Shown here piece by piece: positions 37,121-46,119 of a DNA stretch of 64,000 bases. The stretch is from positions 1-64,000 of the forward strand of contig NZ_AOPO01000012.1 in NCBI RefSeq assembly GCF_000336575.1. The letters are read 5' to 3'. The notes under the pieces are model-generated. The model was not told the origin of the DNA, did no database searches, and saw only the letters and a program-made list of their open reading frames with translations. This DNA is from Vreelandella titanicae BH1 (GTDB taxonomy: Bacteria; Pseudomonadota; Gammaproteobacteria; Pseudomonadales; Halomonadaceae). Both the position numbers and the translations under genes were made by a program. Positions within the stretch are counted from its first letter, which is position 1. Each line of letters begins with the position of its first letter.

Positions 37121-38124
37121 TGCGTGCTGCCGTCTTTCAGGGGTTACACCAGCCTTTAGATGTTTGCGAACTTCCAGACCCTACACCAGGAGACGATGAG
37201 GTTGTCATTCAGGTGAAACGATGTGGAATTTGTGGCTCCGATCTCCATATGACTGAGGATCCCATTTTCGGCATTTGTCCTGGCGATGTGCTGGGTCACG
37301 AATATGCAGGCGAGATAGTCGCTTTAGGTCGAAAAGTCAGTGATGTATCTATAGGAGATCTTGTATCCGTTATACCTTTCCGAAGTTGCGGTTATTGCGC
37401 TGCATGCCGTTCTGGGAATCCTGCTTGGTGTCTAGATATGGCGTTGGAGGGAGGGGGATATGGTGAATATGCCGTCACCGCTGCGCGCCAGTGCGTACCT
37501 CTTCCTCTCAATGCAAGCATGGACGACGGTGCAATTGTAGAGCCTTTAGCCGTTGCTCTCCATGGTCTCCAGCTATCCGGCATGAAACCTGGTGACCGTG
37601 TCCTCATCCTTGGTGCTGGGCCTATCGGGTTAGCTGTCGCTTTTTGGGCGCGCCGCTTTGGCGCTCAGACGGTTGTCATACAGGATATTACCCGATACCA
37701 AGAACAACGTGCCTATGACATGGGGGCGACCGGTTTTGTTTGTGATCCATATCAACCCATTAAAGCTGCAGAGCGGTCACTTGGAGGTTCAGCAGACATA
37801 GTATTCGAGTGTGCGGGCGTTCCTGGTCTCATTGCGCAAGCCATTGAGCAGGTTCGCACGCACGGTACGATTCTGCTTCTTGGTTTATGCACTAAGTCTG
37901 ACAGCTTTATACCCTTTAGTGCTTTATCAAAGGAAATACGCCTTCAAACTGCCGTTTTCTTCTCACGACGTGAATACGAAAGTGCGTTGGATATTCTCGA
38001 TTCTGGCGTTGTAGAGCCTCGCCATTTAATCACCGAGACCGTGCCACTTAACAATGTGCCAACCGCATTTGAAGCGTTAAAAAAGCGCACCCATCAATGC
38101 AAGGTGTTAATAAGCCATGACTAA
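37120..38124 (+). CDS. Zinc-dependent medium-chain alcohol dehydrogenase
   Basis: A 334-residue MDR dehydrogenase. Catalytic zinc ligands are in CGICGSDLHM and GHEYAGE. The structural-zinc lobe is present as CGYCAACRSGNPAWC. The coenzyme motif LGAGPIGLAVAFWARR is followed by the acidic VVIQDI, favouring NAD. It resembles butanediol, sorbitol and threonine dehydrogenase relatives; the exact substrate is unknown. Its ATG overlaps the SDR stop by one base (TGATG) and its own end overlaps the MFS start, so the four genes are translationally coupled. Confidence 0.9.
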   Translation: MRAAVFQGLHQPLDVCELPDPTPGDDEVVIQVKRCGICGSDLHMTEDPIFGICPGDVLGHEYAGEIVALGRKVSDVSIGDLVSVIPFRSCGYCAACRSGNPAWCLDMALEGGGYGEYAVTAARQCVPLPLNASMDDGAIVEPLAVALHGLQLSGMKPGDRVLILGAGPIGLAVAFWARRFGAQTVVIQDITRYQEQRAYDMGATGFVCDPYQPIKAAERSLGGSADIVFECAGVPGLIAQAIEQVRTHGTILLLGLCTKSDSFIPFSALSKEIRLQTAVFFSRREYESALDILDSGVVEPRHLITETVPLNNVPTAFEALKKRTHQCKVLISHD

Positions 38125-39406
38125 CAATAATACAGCTACCCTGCCTAACACGCCCAATAACACTCGTTATCAAATCCTTTTAGTTACTCTATTGAGCCTT
38201 AACTTTGGCATTGTATTTTTTGACAGGAATGCACTTAACTTCCTGATGCCATTTGTTCAGCCGGAGTTGGCCTTGACAAACCTACAGATAGGCCTAACAG
38301 CCTCTGCGTTATCAGTCACCTGGGCAATATCTGGTTTAATATTTGGTGCAATGTCTGATCGAAGTGGCCGAAGAAAGATATTTTTGATTATGGCGACGAT
38401 TGTGTTCTCTCTCTGCTCTTTTTTATCAGGTCTTGCCACCTCATTCTTATTGCTTCTCGGTGCTAGATTGCTTATGGGTGTTGCAGAAGGCCCTATCCTG
38501 CCTATATCGCAATCAGTAACGGCAATAGAAGTTACTCCTGAAAGGCGGGGTATTGCTATGGGGGTCATGCAGAACTTCGGGTCAAATTTATTGGGTTCTT
38601 TTGCTGCGCCGGTTGTTCTTGTGGCTGTTGCTTCTGCTTTTGGCTGGCGAGAGGCGTTTTTCCTTGCAGGGCTTCCAGGTCTTCTAGCCGCTGGACTCCT
38701 CTGGTGGTTAATGCGTGAACCGACAGCATCTTCAGTACCTATCGCAACGGGTGTGAATCAGTCCTGTCAGCGCCCAAGTCTCAAAGAGGTCTTCGCTCAT
38801 CGAAATATGCTGCTATGTTCGCTTATTGCGGTGTTATTGATTGGATACTTAGTAACTTGCTGGTCTTTCATGCCAATTTACCTAACCAGTGTACGTGGTT
38901 ATTCTGCTGAAGCCATGGGGTGGCTGATGGGAACTTTAGGCATCTCGGCAGCGGTCGGAAGCTTCGTCGTCAGCGGTATCTCTGACAAAATTGGTCGTAA
39001 GCCAGTAATGGTAATTACCCCATTTATGGGGCTCATCCTCACCTTAAGCGCCATGTATTTTGATGGCTCGGCTATTATTCTGGCAGTGTTGTTTTTCTTT
39101 GGTTGGGCATTGAACGGCATCTTTCCGCTTTTTATGGCCACCGTTCCCTCTGAAACCGTCGATTCGCGCCATATTGCAACAGCCCTGGGTTTTGTAATGG
39201 GTATTGGTGAGATATTGGGAGGTGGGGTTCTACCGGCGCTAGCAGGCGCTGCGGCAGATAGTGTTGGCCAATCCGCACCGTTGTGGTTAATGAGCGCTAT
39301 TTGTGTGATTGCTGGAGTCCTGGCTTTGGGGCTCAAAGAGACCGCACCAGCAGTTCTGGTTAAGCGTGCTCAGGCGCCTGATGTTTCGGCATCTTTCAGC
39401 AGTTAG
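38117..39406 (+). CDS. MFS transporter of the catabolic operon
   Basis: A 429-residue major facilitator with twelve predicted membrane segments. The loop 2-3 motif is present as GAMSDRSGRRKIFLI and its second-half echo as GISDKIGRKPVMVI. It resembles anion:cation symporters for organic and aromatic acids (ACS-like). The N-terminal 18 residues are polar, rich in Asn and Thr. It overlaps the alcohol dehydrogenase gene by eight bases and ends the operon; uptake of the pathway substrate is the simplest role. Confidence 0.9.
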   Translation: MTNNNTATLPNTPNNTRYQILLVTLLSLNFGIVFFDRNALNFLMPFVQPELALTNLQIGLTASALSVTWAISGLIFGAMSDRSGRRKIFLIMATIVFSLCSFLSGLATSFLLLLGARLLMGVAEGPILPISQSVTAIEVTPERRGIAMGVMQNFGSNLLGSFAAPVVLVAVASAFGWREAFFLAGLPGLLAAGLLWWLMREPTASSVPIATGVNQSCQRPSLKEVFAHRNMLLCSLIAVLLIGYLVTCWSFMPIYLTSVRGYSAEAMGWLMGTLGISAAVGSFVVSGISDKIGRKPVMVITPFMGLILTLSAMYFDGSAIILAVLFFFGWALNGIFPLFMATVPSETVDSRHIATALGFVMGIGEILGGGVLPALAGAAADSVGQSAPLWLMSAICVIAGVLALGLKETAPAVLVKRAQAPDVSASFSS

Positions 39407-39507
39407 TCGCTAAATACCGATAATCACACAAGAAGCTCAGCTTTCGGGCCAAATGTGTCGGGTATAAGCGAATAGCGAGCTATTTAACGAAAGTGATCAA
39501 ATTAAGT

Positions 39508-39530
39508 TGGCCGACAGGCCAGAATTTTTC
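39508..39530 (+). terminator. Weak terminator-like hairpin after the catabolic operon
   Basis: TGGCC-GACA-GGCCA (39508-39521) is followed by GAATTTTT. The stem is only five pairs and lies 100 bases after the MFS stop. A second inverted repeat (39569-39576 with 39593-39600) follows it. The call is tentative. Confidence 0.35.
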
Positions 39531-39616
39531 ACTGAGTGGCCGCCTTAAACGATGTTTGGCTAATCTCCGCTCGCTGGCTTCTAAGGTACAGTCAGCGAGC
39601 CGCACAGTCGTCCAAA

Positions 39617-39928
39617 TTAACTAGCCACTTTGGCTAATAATTTAAGTTTTTTGAGTAGCATATAGCCCGCAAGGACTTTTCTGCCTGCCGCCATTGCTCC
39701 ACCTGGGTGGCGCATCAGCTTGAATGCAGCAAAGCCGCCAATGGCGTAAAGCGGCAGCTTGAAGCTTTGCCAGTTTCTATCCAGTGGTGAGGCGGCTTGC
39801 TGTAAAAATTCGCTATCGACCAAAATATCCACGCGCTGCTGCTCTAGCTCGGCTAACAAAAGCGCTTTGCGTTCAGCGCGGCTGAGCGGTTTGGTTGGTG
39901 GCTTAGCGGTGTCTGCGGATGGTTTCAT
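39617..39928 (-). CDS. YqjK-like protein
   Basis: A 103-residue protein beginning MKPSADTAKPPTKPLSRAER. A basic helical stretch (RAERKALLLAELEQQRVD) is followed by a hydrophobic segment around residues 60-75 and a Lys-rich C-terminus, the layout of E. coli YqjK. Start 39928 is chosen because AGGAG lies eight bases upstream. It overlaps the end of the yqjE-like gene by 26 bases. Third gene of a yqjD-yqjE-yqjK-type operon; function is unknown, and in E. coli the set is linked to stationary phase and membrane-bound ribosomes through YqjD. Confidence 0.75.
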   Translation of the reverse strand: MKPSADTAKPPTKPLSRAERKALLLAELEQQRVDILVDSEFLQQAASPLDRNWQSFKLPLYAIGGFAAFKLMRHPGGAMAAGRKVLAGYMLLKKLKLLAKVAS

Positions 39929-40307
39929 CACTTGGCTCCTCAAGCAGTGCTCGATCAGCAGCAAGCTGTTTGAGTGTTTCTTTTAACAGAGAGTGTTGCT
40001 TGGACTGGCGAATCGCAATAACCGCGAGTAGCAAACTGGCGCCGATCAGCACACCTGCACTGATGGCAATGGCGGTTAAGCGATAGGTATCCCAGAATAT
40101 AACCACTACCAGTGCCGTCAAAGTGGCAATACCCAACAAGAGCAGCAGTAAGCTAGCTCCTGCCAGAAGAAGTAGAACCAGTAAGCGAGCACGCTCCTCT
40201 TCTAACTCAAACACCGCCAAACGCAGGCGGGTTTCGCTATTCGCAATCAGCGATTTCAGCAAGCGTTTGGCGGCAGAGAAGACGCGTTGGGTGGGGCCCA
40301 AAGCCAT
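39903..40307 (-). CDS. YqjE-like phage-holin-family membrane protein
   Basis: A 134-residue inner-membrane protein. An N-terminal amphipathic region is followed by two close hydrophobic helices (about residues 41-70 and 76-96) and a charged C-terminal helix. This is the YqjE/phage holin superfamily III form. Despite the family name, a lytic role is not implied. Its start overlaps the stop of the DUF883 gene (40307), and it overlaps the yqjK-like gene, so the three are coupled. Confidence 0.8.
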   Translation of the reverse strand: MALGPTQRVFSAAKRLLKSLIANSETRLRLAVFELEEERARLLVLLLLAGASLLLLLLGIATLTALVVVIFWDTYRLTAIAISAGVLIGASLLLAVIAIRQSKQHSLLKETLKQLAADRALLEEPSDETIRRHR

Positions 40308-40639
40308 TAGCGACGACCGAGCAGCATACCCACAACCATACCTACTGCGGCACCAATGCCAATACTTGTCCAGGGGTTTTCATGGACGTAGCGATCACAC
40401 GCATCGGCCTGATGAGTCAGCGAGTCGCGGGTTTCGTCATAAATACGCTCGCCACGCGCTTCAAGACGTGCACGAGTGTCTTTCAAACGACGTTCGGCGC
40501 GAGTACGTAGATCGTTCATCTCTCCGCTGGCATCTTTAGCGGTCGCATTGACCAGCTCTTCAACGGTTTCACTCAAGTGGCGCAGATCATCTTTGAGTTG
40601 ATCGGCTTGAGTAGAGTAGGTGGGTTGACGTTTAGCCAT
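40307..40639 (-). CDS. DUF883 protein (YqjD/ElaB/YgaM family)
   Basis: A 110-residue protein with a long amphipathic, highly charged helix (residues about 10-85). A C-terminal membrane tail anchor, WTSIGIGAAVGMVVGMLLGRR, carries the GxGAAxGxxxGxLLGRR pattern diagnostic for this family. E. coli YqjD is tail-anchored and binds ribosomes in stationary phase. It is the first gene of the yqjDEK-type operon. Confidence 0.88.
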   Translation of the reverse strand: MAKRQPTYSTQADQLKDDLRHLSETVEELVNATAKDASGEMNDLRTRAERRLKDTRARLEARGERIYDETRDSLTHQADACDRYVHENPWTSIGIGAAVGMVVGMLLGRR

Positions 40640-40748
40640 GGAGTCTTCCTTTGACGAGTGAATGATTGGGCTACTAACTATTAGTTACTGTATTTTTGCT
40701 GCTGACTACAAGCATAGCAGTCAGCTAGCAACAGACAAGCAAATGCGT

Positions 40749-41780
40749 CTATCGGTTCAGCCCTGTCGCACTAAATAAGGGATTTAAACTAAACCCAAGG
40801 CTCAAGCGGTGCACGCGATGATCATAATCGATCATGCTTTCACCATATCCATAGTAGTACTGTACATGCGCTCGCAAGCTGTTGAAAGCGGGCCAGCTGT
40901 AATCAATCTGGGTGCCGATATTGCCAGCGCTGGGATTGCCGCGTAACTGACCGCTCACTTCATGGTTATTATTGAGACGCTTGGCGAGGCGAATATCGCC
41001 GTATCCCATGTAGCGTTCGATATCCGGGTTGTCGTCATCCTCTGAGGATTCCGGTACCCGCCAGTGGGGTGCCAGGGTGAACGCCCAGTCGCCGCGCTGG
41101 AAGGTGCTTTCAAGGTATACCCGGTTCCAACTGCGCGAGAGAGGATCTGAGCGACCATTAGACTGGTGATTGAGAGATACTCGGTTGCGGGTATTCACCC
41201 AGCCAAGCGCTTCCCAGGCATTGTCAAAGTCGATAAACACTTCCGGCTCGTAGTTGGTTTCCCTAAAGGGTGATGAGGCGTCGGTATTATAAGCCTGCCA
41301 CCAACTGCGCTGGGTGTAGCCAAAGTAGACGTCGCCGTAGTTACCGAATACCTGTTCAGCCAGATTAACCTTGGCACTGAACTGGAATTTTAACTCCACG
41401 CGATCTGCGGGGGTGCCGTTAGCCACCGTGCGGAAACTTTCACGATTTTGGTTAGCATTGTAACTAACAGGGAACAGATAGTTGGTGCGGTGGGTGGTGA
41501 TTGAAAACGGATTCCGGGTTGATTCCTGCTCAAGTTCACGGCGATCGCTTAAATCTTCCCTTGCAGCCTCTTCAGGCAACTGTTCAAACGGTATGTCTAG
41601 CGCGGCGTCTTCGGGATTTTCTATCTGCTGCAACTGTTGATGCAGATCATACAGTTCAGCATTGAGGGCACGAATACGCGCCTCAATCTCTTGCTGAGAC
41701 TCGGCAACGGCATTCACACTAAACGTAGCAAGGCTCAGCAGAACAATAAGTTTCGTCAACGGCAATTTTCGGGTGACCAT
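40749..41780 (-). CDS. pldA: Outer-membrane phospholipase A (OMPLA)
   Basis: A 343-residue precursor with signal peptide MVTRKLPLTKLIVLLSLATF ending in NAVA. A short coiled coil follows (ESQQEIEARIRALNAEL), then a beta-barrel. The active-site region NHQSNGRSDPLSRSWNRVY contains the catalytic His-Ser pair of OMPLA. The enzyme hydrolyses mislocalised phospholipids in the outer leaflet as a calcium-dependent dimer. Start 41780 gives a proper signal peptide; the longer frame to 41855 does not. It is divergent from the mechanosensitive channel gene. The coiled-coil N-terminal stretch is absent from E. coli PldA. Confidence 0.9.
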   Translation of the reverse strand: MVTRKLPLTKLIVLLSLATFSVNAVAESQQEIEARIRALNAELYDLHQQLQQIENPEDAALDIPFEQLPEEAAREDLSDRRELEQESTRNPFSITTHRTNYLFPVSYNANQNRESFRTVANGTPADRVELKFQFSAKVNLAEQVFGNYGDVYFGYTQRSWWQAYNTDASSPFRETNYEPEVFIDFDNAWEALGWVNTRNRVSLNHQSNGRSDPLSRSWNRVYLESTFQRGDWAFTLAPHWRVPESSEDDDNPDIERYMGYGDIRLAKRLNNNHEVSGQLRGNPSAGNIGTQIDYSWPAFNSLRAHVQYYYGYGESMIDYDHRVHRLSLGFSLNPLFSATGLNR

Positions 41781-41944
41781 CAAGGTGACTCGCAAAATGA
41801 AGGAATAAGTAAACGCCAAGCTTGTTTCTATCACGCCGCCTGTGGAAGTCAACACCTCTGATTGCGCTGACCATCAGAACGCCTGACAATAACCTCATTC
41901 TCCGTCTCTGCGGAGCATTTGATGTCAGCGAGGCTCTAAGTAAC

Positions 41945-44900
41945 GTGTTGATACGTAACGTGGTGAGATGCGCCTGTAAGTGGAGTATAACCTGTTTGTT
42001 GCTGCTGCTTGTCATGAGCAGTGTCGCTATTAATCCAGCCTACGCTGCGCTTCAGACCAATATGCTGGAGCGGGTGCCCGAGCAGGCTGAATTGGCATCA
42101 AGGCTTGCTCAGTTAGAAGCCCTTGAAGAACCCTTGACCGCCCAGCAGGCCAACGATAAAGAGGCCCTGGAAGCGGCCCTCGAAGCTTATGAGCGGCTGG
42201 CTTCTGTTGACGAGCGTCTTGCCGCGCTAGATACCCGGGTAGAACAAGCCCCTGAAATGTTAGCACGCCTGCAGCGCGAGTTGAGCGAAGCGGAAGAAGC
42301 TTCGCAGCAGCTAACGGTTGCCGACTTGAGCGACCGCCCCCTCGACGAGCTGGAAACGTTGCAAACTAACGCCGTGGTCGAGCTGCAGCAGTTGCAAAGC
42401 CAATTGGCGGAAGTGAACTCGCAACTGTTAGCCGCTCAAACACTCCCTGAGCGGGCCCAGCAATCCATTGCGGAAACCCTTCAGCGCGCGGAAAGTTTAC
42501 GCCGACAGCACGATGAGCGCGAGGCTTTGCTGGCGGATCGTCAACTTTCTGCCCTTAGCGATGCGCAACTGATCCAATTACGCCTTGAACGGGCGCTGGC
42601 CGAACGCGAAGTAAGCTTTTATCAGCGCGAGCTAAGCGCTAACAGCCGCCTGCGCGAATTAGCTCAGGAGCGGCGCGATGTGCTGATGCTGCAGGTCGAT
42701 TATCAAGAGCAGCAGCTAACGATGTTACAAGGGGTGATTGATCGGCAGCGTCGGTTGGCCTCTGAACAAGCCATTGCCGACGCTGCCAGGGATAACCCGC
42801 TGATCGCCGCGGGACATCCGGTGGTGGTGCAAGCGCAGCAAACCAACCAGACCCTAAGTCTGGAGCTGCTACGGGCAACCGACCGTGCTAATACTGTTGT
42901 GCGTGACAATATTGAAGCCCAGCGGCAGTTGGAGAACGTGCGTCAGCTACAGCGTAGCCTTAATGAGCAAATCGAGGCTATTCGCGGCAGTCAACTGCTG
43001 TCGCGAATTCTGCGCGAACAGCGCAAGTCGCTGCCTCCGTTGTCTGCGCCCCGGGATTTGCAGGACGAAATTGCCGACCTGCGCTTAAAGCAGTTTGATT
43101 TAGTCCGCCAGCGCGATCAGCTACGCCAAAGCGAACAGTATGCTGCTACGCGGCTGTCCGAGGAGGGCATAGAGGCGACGCCGGGACTGATCGATTCCCT
43201 TTCGCAGCTTTATCAATCCCGCCGTGAGCTGGTCGAGCAGTTGGAACAGTCTTACGGCAGCTTATTAAGTGCGGCGATTGAGCTTCAGCTCAACCAGCAG
43301 CAGCTGGTCACAACGACCAGTGAGCTGCGTAAAACCATTGATGAGCAGCTGTTTTGGGTTGCTAATAGTCGCCCTTTAGATATCAATTGGCTGCGTCAAT
43401 TGCCCCGCAACCTCCAGCTGGAGTGGCAGGAAGGGGAGTGGCGAGCCATTTTACCCACTCGCTGGAAAGGGCTCTCTTGGGAGGTGCTCAGAGGGGCGCC
43501 CCTGATGGTATTAAGCCTGGTATTAATCGGGTCACGACGCCAGATTAAAGCCCGATTGGACAAACTGCACTCGCAGATTGGTCGGTTAAAAAGCGATACC
43601 CAGCTGCATACCCCCAAAGCGGTGCTGCTGAATGCGCTGCTAGCGCTCTCCGGCCCGCTGGCCTTGGCCGGGGTTGGGGTTGGGCTCTTGGGAGCAACTG
43701 GGCCATTGGCTAATAGCGTTGCCCCTGCGCTGCTTCAGTTGGCGTTAAGTTGGGCGGTGGTCGCCTGGGGCCGCAGGCTATTGGTCGCCGATGGCGTGGC
43801 CGAGCGCCACTTTACCTGGTCTGCGCACTACAACGCTCGGTTACGCCAGCTGTTAGGTGGGTTAGGCATTTCCTTGGTGCCTGTCATAGCCATTGCGGCG
43901 ATGTCTGGAGAGATGGAAACCCCGCTGGCACTGCGTCCCGTTGCGTTGGGGTTGCTGTCGCTTGGGTTGTTGGCGATGAGCTGGTGGCTGGCGCAGTTGA
44001 TACTGGCGCATATCCCTATTTTTGGCGTGCGCCTGTTTCGCTTGCTGTTGGGGCTTGCGATGGCCTCGGTGCCGCTGATGCTGTTGGGATTGGTAGTTTG
44101 GGGCTACGAATACACCGCGTTGCACCTAGTGGGGCGATTCGCGATCACGCTTTACTTGCTGGGGTTATGGGTTGTGGTGGAGGCGACCTTGGTAAGAAGC
44201 CTTGCGGTGGCTGCAAGGCGGCTTGCCTATCGCCGTGCTCTGGCGCGCCGTCGTGCTCAGGTGCAGGAAGGGGCGGAAGGTGGTCTCGAAGTCGTGGAAG
44301 AGCCGCCGCTGGATATGGAGCAGATCAATAGCCAGTCGCTGCGGCTTTCCAAGTTGATTGTCTTGATCGGCTTCAGTGCGCTGCTTTATTTGGTCTGGTC
44401 AGACTTGCTCTCGGTGCTCGGCTATTTGGACAACGTGTCATTGTGGGAGGCGCAAGAAGGGGATCTGGTCGATAACGCTCTATCGATATCCGACGTCTTT
44501 GCTGCACTGCTGATTGTCGCTATTACCTTTATCATGGCAGGCAATCTACCCGGCCTGTTAGAAGTGATGGTGCTATCCCGGCTGTCATTGAAACAGGGCA
44601 GCGCCTATGCCATTAGCTCGCTGCTCTCCTACATCATTGTGGGTACGGGGGTTGTCATGGGGCTGTCGACCCTGGGCGTTTCCTGGGACAAACTGCAGTG
44701 GCTGGTGGCCGCCTTGAGTGTGGGGTTGGGGTTTGGCTTGCAGGAAATTTTTGCCAACTTTATATCGGGCTTGATCATCCTGTTTGAGCGCCCGATTAGG
44801 ATTGGCGATACGATTACCCTGGGAAATTTGCACGGCACCGTCAGCCGTATCCGTATCCGTGCGACCACTGTCACCGATTTCGACCGTAAAGAGATTATTA

Positions 44901-45310
44901 TCCCCAATAAAACCTTTGTGACTGACCAACTGATCAACTGGTCATTGTCGGATAATATCACCCGTGTTGTGCTCACCTACGGTGTGGCCCACGGCTCCGA
45001 TATGGCCAAGGTGCACCAGCTATTACGTAAGGTGGCGGACGAAAACCCCCGCGTGCTAACCGACCCAGAGCCTCAGGTTTTCTGTTTAAGCTATGGACAG
45101 CACAGCCTCAATTTTGAACTGCGTATTTTCGTCAATGATCTGCTCGACCGGCTGTTTGCTGCCGATGAAATCAACTGCCGTATAGATGCGCTGTTTCGCG
45201 AAGCGGGTATACGCGTGGCGTTTGAGCAGATGGATGTGTGGCTACACCCTGAGCAAGGCGAGGAGGTTAAAGTGCAGTCGGCGAATCAGTTGCCCCCTGC
45301 GTCTACGTAA
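41945..45310 (+). CDS. Large MscS-superfamily mechanosensitive channel (MscK/MscM-like)
   Basis: A protein of about 1121 residues. It has a signal sequence (hydrophobic run ending NPAYA), a long Gln/Glu/Arg/Leu-rich periplasmic coiled-coil region (to about residue 510), many membrane helices and a C-terminal MscS core. The pore-lining and beta-domain motif reads LSVGLGFGLQEIFANFISGL followed by LFERPIRIGDTITLG. Size and layout match E. coli MscK and YjeP. These channels release solutes on hypo-osmotic shock. The start is uncertain: GTG 41945 gives a plausible signal peptide, TTG 41822 is the upstream limit. It ends 20 bases before the convergent tlyA stop. Confidence 0.9.
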   Translation: MLIRNVVRCACKWSITCLLLLLVMSSVAINPAYAALQTNMLERVPEQAELASRLAQLEALEEPLTAQQANDKEALEAALEAYERLASVDERLAALDTRVEQAPEMLARLQRELSEAEEASQQLTVADLSDRPLDELETLQTNAVVELQQLQSQLAEVNSQLLAAQTLPERAQQSIAETLQRAESLRRQHDEREALLADRQLSALSDAQLIQLRLERALAEREVSFYQRELSANSRLRELAQERRDVLMLQVDYQEQQLTMLQGVIDRQRRLASEQAIADAARDNPLIAAGHPVVVQAQQTNQTLSLELLRATDRANTVVRDNIEAQRQLENVRQLQRSLNEQIEAIRGSQLLSRILREQRKSLPPLSAPRDLQDEIADLRLKQFDLVRQRDQLRQSEQYAATRLSEEGIEATPGLIDSLSQLYQSRRELVEQLEQSYGSLLSAAIELQLNQQQLVTTTSELRKTIDEQLFWVANSRPLDINWLRQLPRNLQLEWQEGEWRAILPTRWKGLSWEVLRGAPLMVLSLVLIGSRRQIKARLDKLHSQIGRLKSDTQLHTPKAVLLNALLALSGPLALAGVGVGLLGATGPLANSVAPALLQLALSWAVVAWGRRLLVADGVAERHFTWSAHYNARLRQLLGGLGISLVPVIAIAAMSGEMETPLALRPVALGLLSLGLLAMSWWLAQLILAHIPIFGVRLFRLLLGLAMASVPLMLLGLVVWGYEYTALHLVGRFAITLYLLGLWVVVEATLVRSLAVAARRLAYRRALARRRAQVQEGAEGGLEVVEEPPLDMEQINSQSLRLSKLIVLIGFSALLYLVWSDLLSVLGYLDNVSLWEAQEGDLVDNALSISDVFAALLIVAITFIMAGNLPGLLEVMVLSRLSLKQGSAYAISSLLSYIIVGTGVVMGLSTLGVSWDKLQWLVAALSVGLGFGLQEIFANFISGLIILFERPIRIGDTITLGNLHGTVSRIRIRATTVTDFDRKEIIIPNKTFVTDQLINWSLSDNITRVVLTYGVAHGSDMAKVHQLLRKVADENPRVLTDPEPQVFCLSYGQHSLNFELRIFVNDLLDRLFAADEINCRIDALFREAGIRVAFEQMDVWLHPEQGEEVKVQSANQLPPAST

Positions 45311-45330
45311 TGCACTTTAAGCTCTCTTTT

Positions 45331-46089
45331 TTAAGGCTCTTTTACTGCATGCAGGAGAAATTCTCGGTTGCCGTCGCCACCAGTGATCGGGCTCTCCTGC
45401 CAATGTTGAATGGTAAGTCCGCAGGCGTCGCAACTGCGACGAATGTTGGCCTCCACTTCTGCAAAGCGTTTAGCGTCGCGTACCACGCCACGTTTATCCA
45501 GGGCGCCAGGGCTTAGCTCAAACTGCGGTTTCACCAGCGAAATCAACTGACCGCCCGCTGGCAGCAGGGCAGCAATCTCGGGCAGAATCAGCGTTTGCGA
45601 TATAAACGACACATCCATGATGGCGCTATCAATTGGGAAAGCAGCAAGCGCGCTATTGAGGGCTTCGCTACTACTCATCGAGCGCGCATTTATCCCCTCC
45701 AGACAGGTGACGCGTGGGTCGCCACGCAACTCAGGTGCAAGCTGTCCGTGGCCAACCTCTACACCAATCACATGGTGGGCGCCAAAGTGCAGCGCACAGT
45801 CGCTGAAGCCGCCGGTTGATTGACCAATGTCGAGCACAACAGCGTCATCAAAACGCAGCTCAAGCGCTGTGAGCACCGCCTCTAATTTCAACCCTGCTCG
45901 GGACACATAGCGCTCTTCGGGATCGTCCTCTACTTCAAACCGGGTATCGTCGGGCCATTTTTCGGATGCTTTGGTTAACGGCTTACCGTTCTCGGCAAGC
46001 CGTATCCGCCCGTGCCGAATAAGCCTTTGGGCGCGGGTACGCGAGTTGGCCAGCCCCTGGATGACCAACAATTGATCGAGTCGCATCAT
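45331..46089 (-). CDS. tlyA: TlyA-family 2'-O-ribose rRNA methyltransferase
   Basis: A 252-residue protein with an N-terminal S4 RNA-binding domain (MMRLDQLLVIQGLANSRTRA, about residues 1-60). An FtsJ-like SAM methyltransferase domain follows: motif I LDIGQSTGGFSDCAL, then the catalytic-region IMDVSFISQTLILPE and LVKPQFELSP. TlyA methylates 23S rRNA and, in some bacteria, 16S rRNA at cytidine 2'-O positions. The gene lies downstream of the 690-residue unknown gene, 30 bases away and in the same orientation, so it may be its operon neighbour. Confidence 0.92.
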   Translation of the reverse strand: MMRLDQLLVIQGLANSRTRAQRLIRHGRIRLAENGKPLTKASEKWPDDTRFEVEDDPEERYVSRAGLKLEAVLTALELRFDDAVVLDIGQSTGGFSDCALHFGAHHVIGVEVGHGQLAPELRGDPRVTCLEGINARSMSSSEALNSALAAFPIDSAIMDVSFISQTLILPEIAALLPAGGQLISLVKPQFELSPGALDKRGVVRDAKRFAEVEANIRRSCDACGLTIQHWQESPITGGDGNREFLLHAVKEP

Positions 46090-46119
46090 AGTGATTGAAA
46101 GTGTCGCTAAGCGTACTTG

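Noticed and set aside
39569..39600. Inverted repeat GCTCGCTG/CAGCGAGC after the MFS gene
   Set aside because: An eight-base stem with a 16-base loop and no T-run; too weak to call a terminator on its own.
43750..44331. 193-residue plus-strand frame inside the mechanosensitive channel gene
   Set aside because: Gly/Arg/Cys-rich composition is typical of an out-of-frame reading of GC-rich membrane-protein DNA.
45310..45516. 68-residue plus-strand frame opposite tlyA
   Set aside because: Lies opposite the end of tlyA and carries no features of its own.
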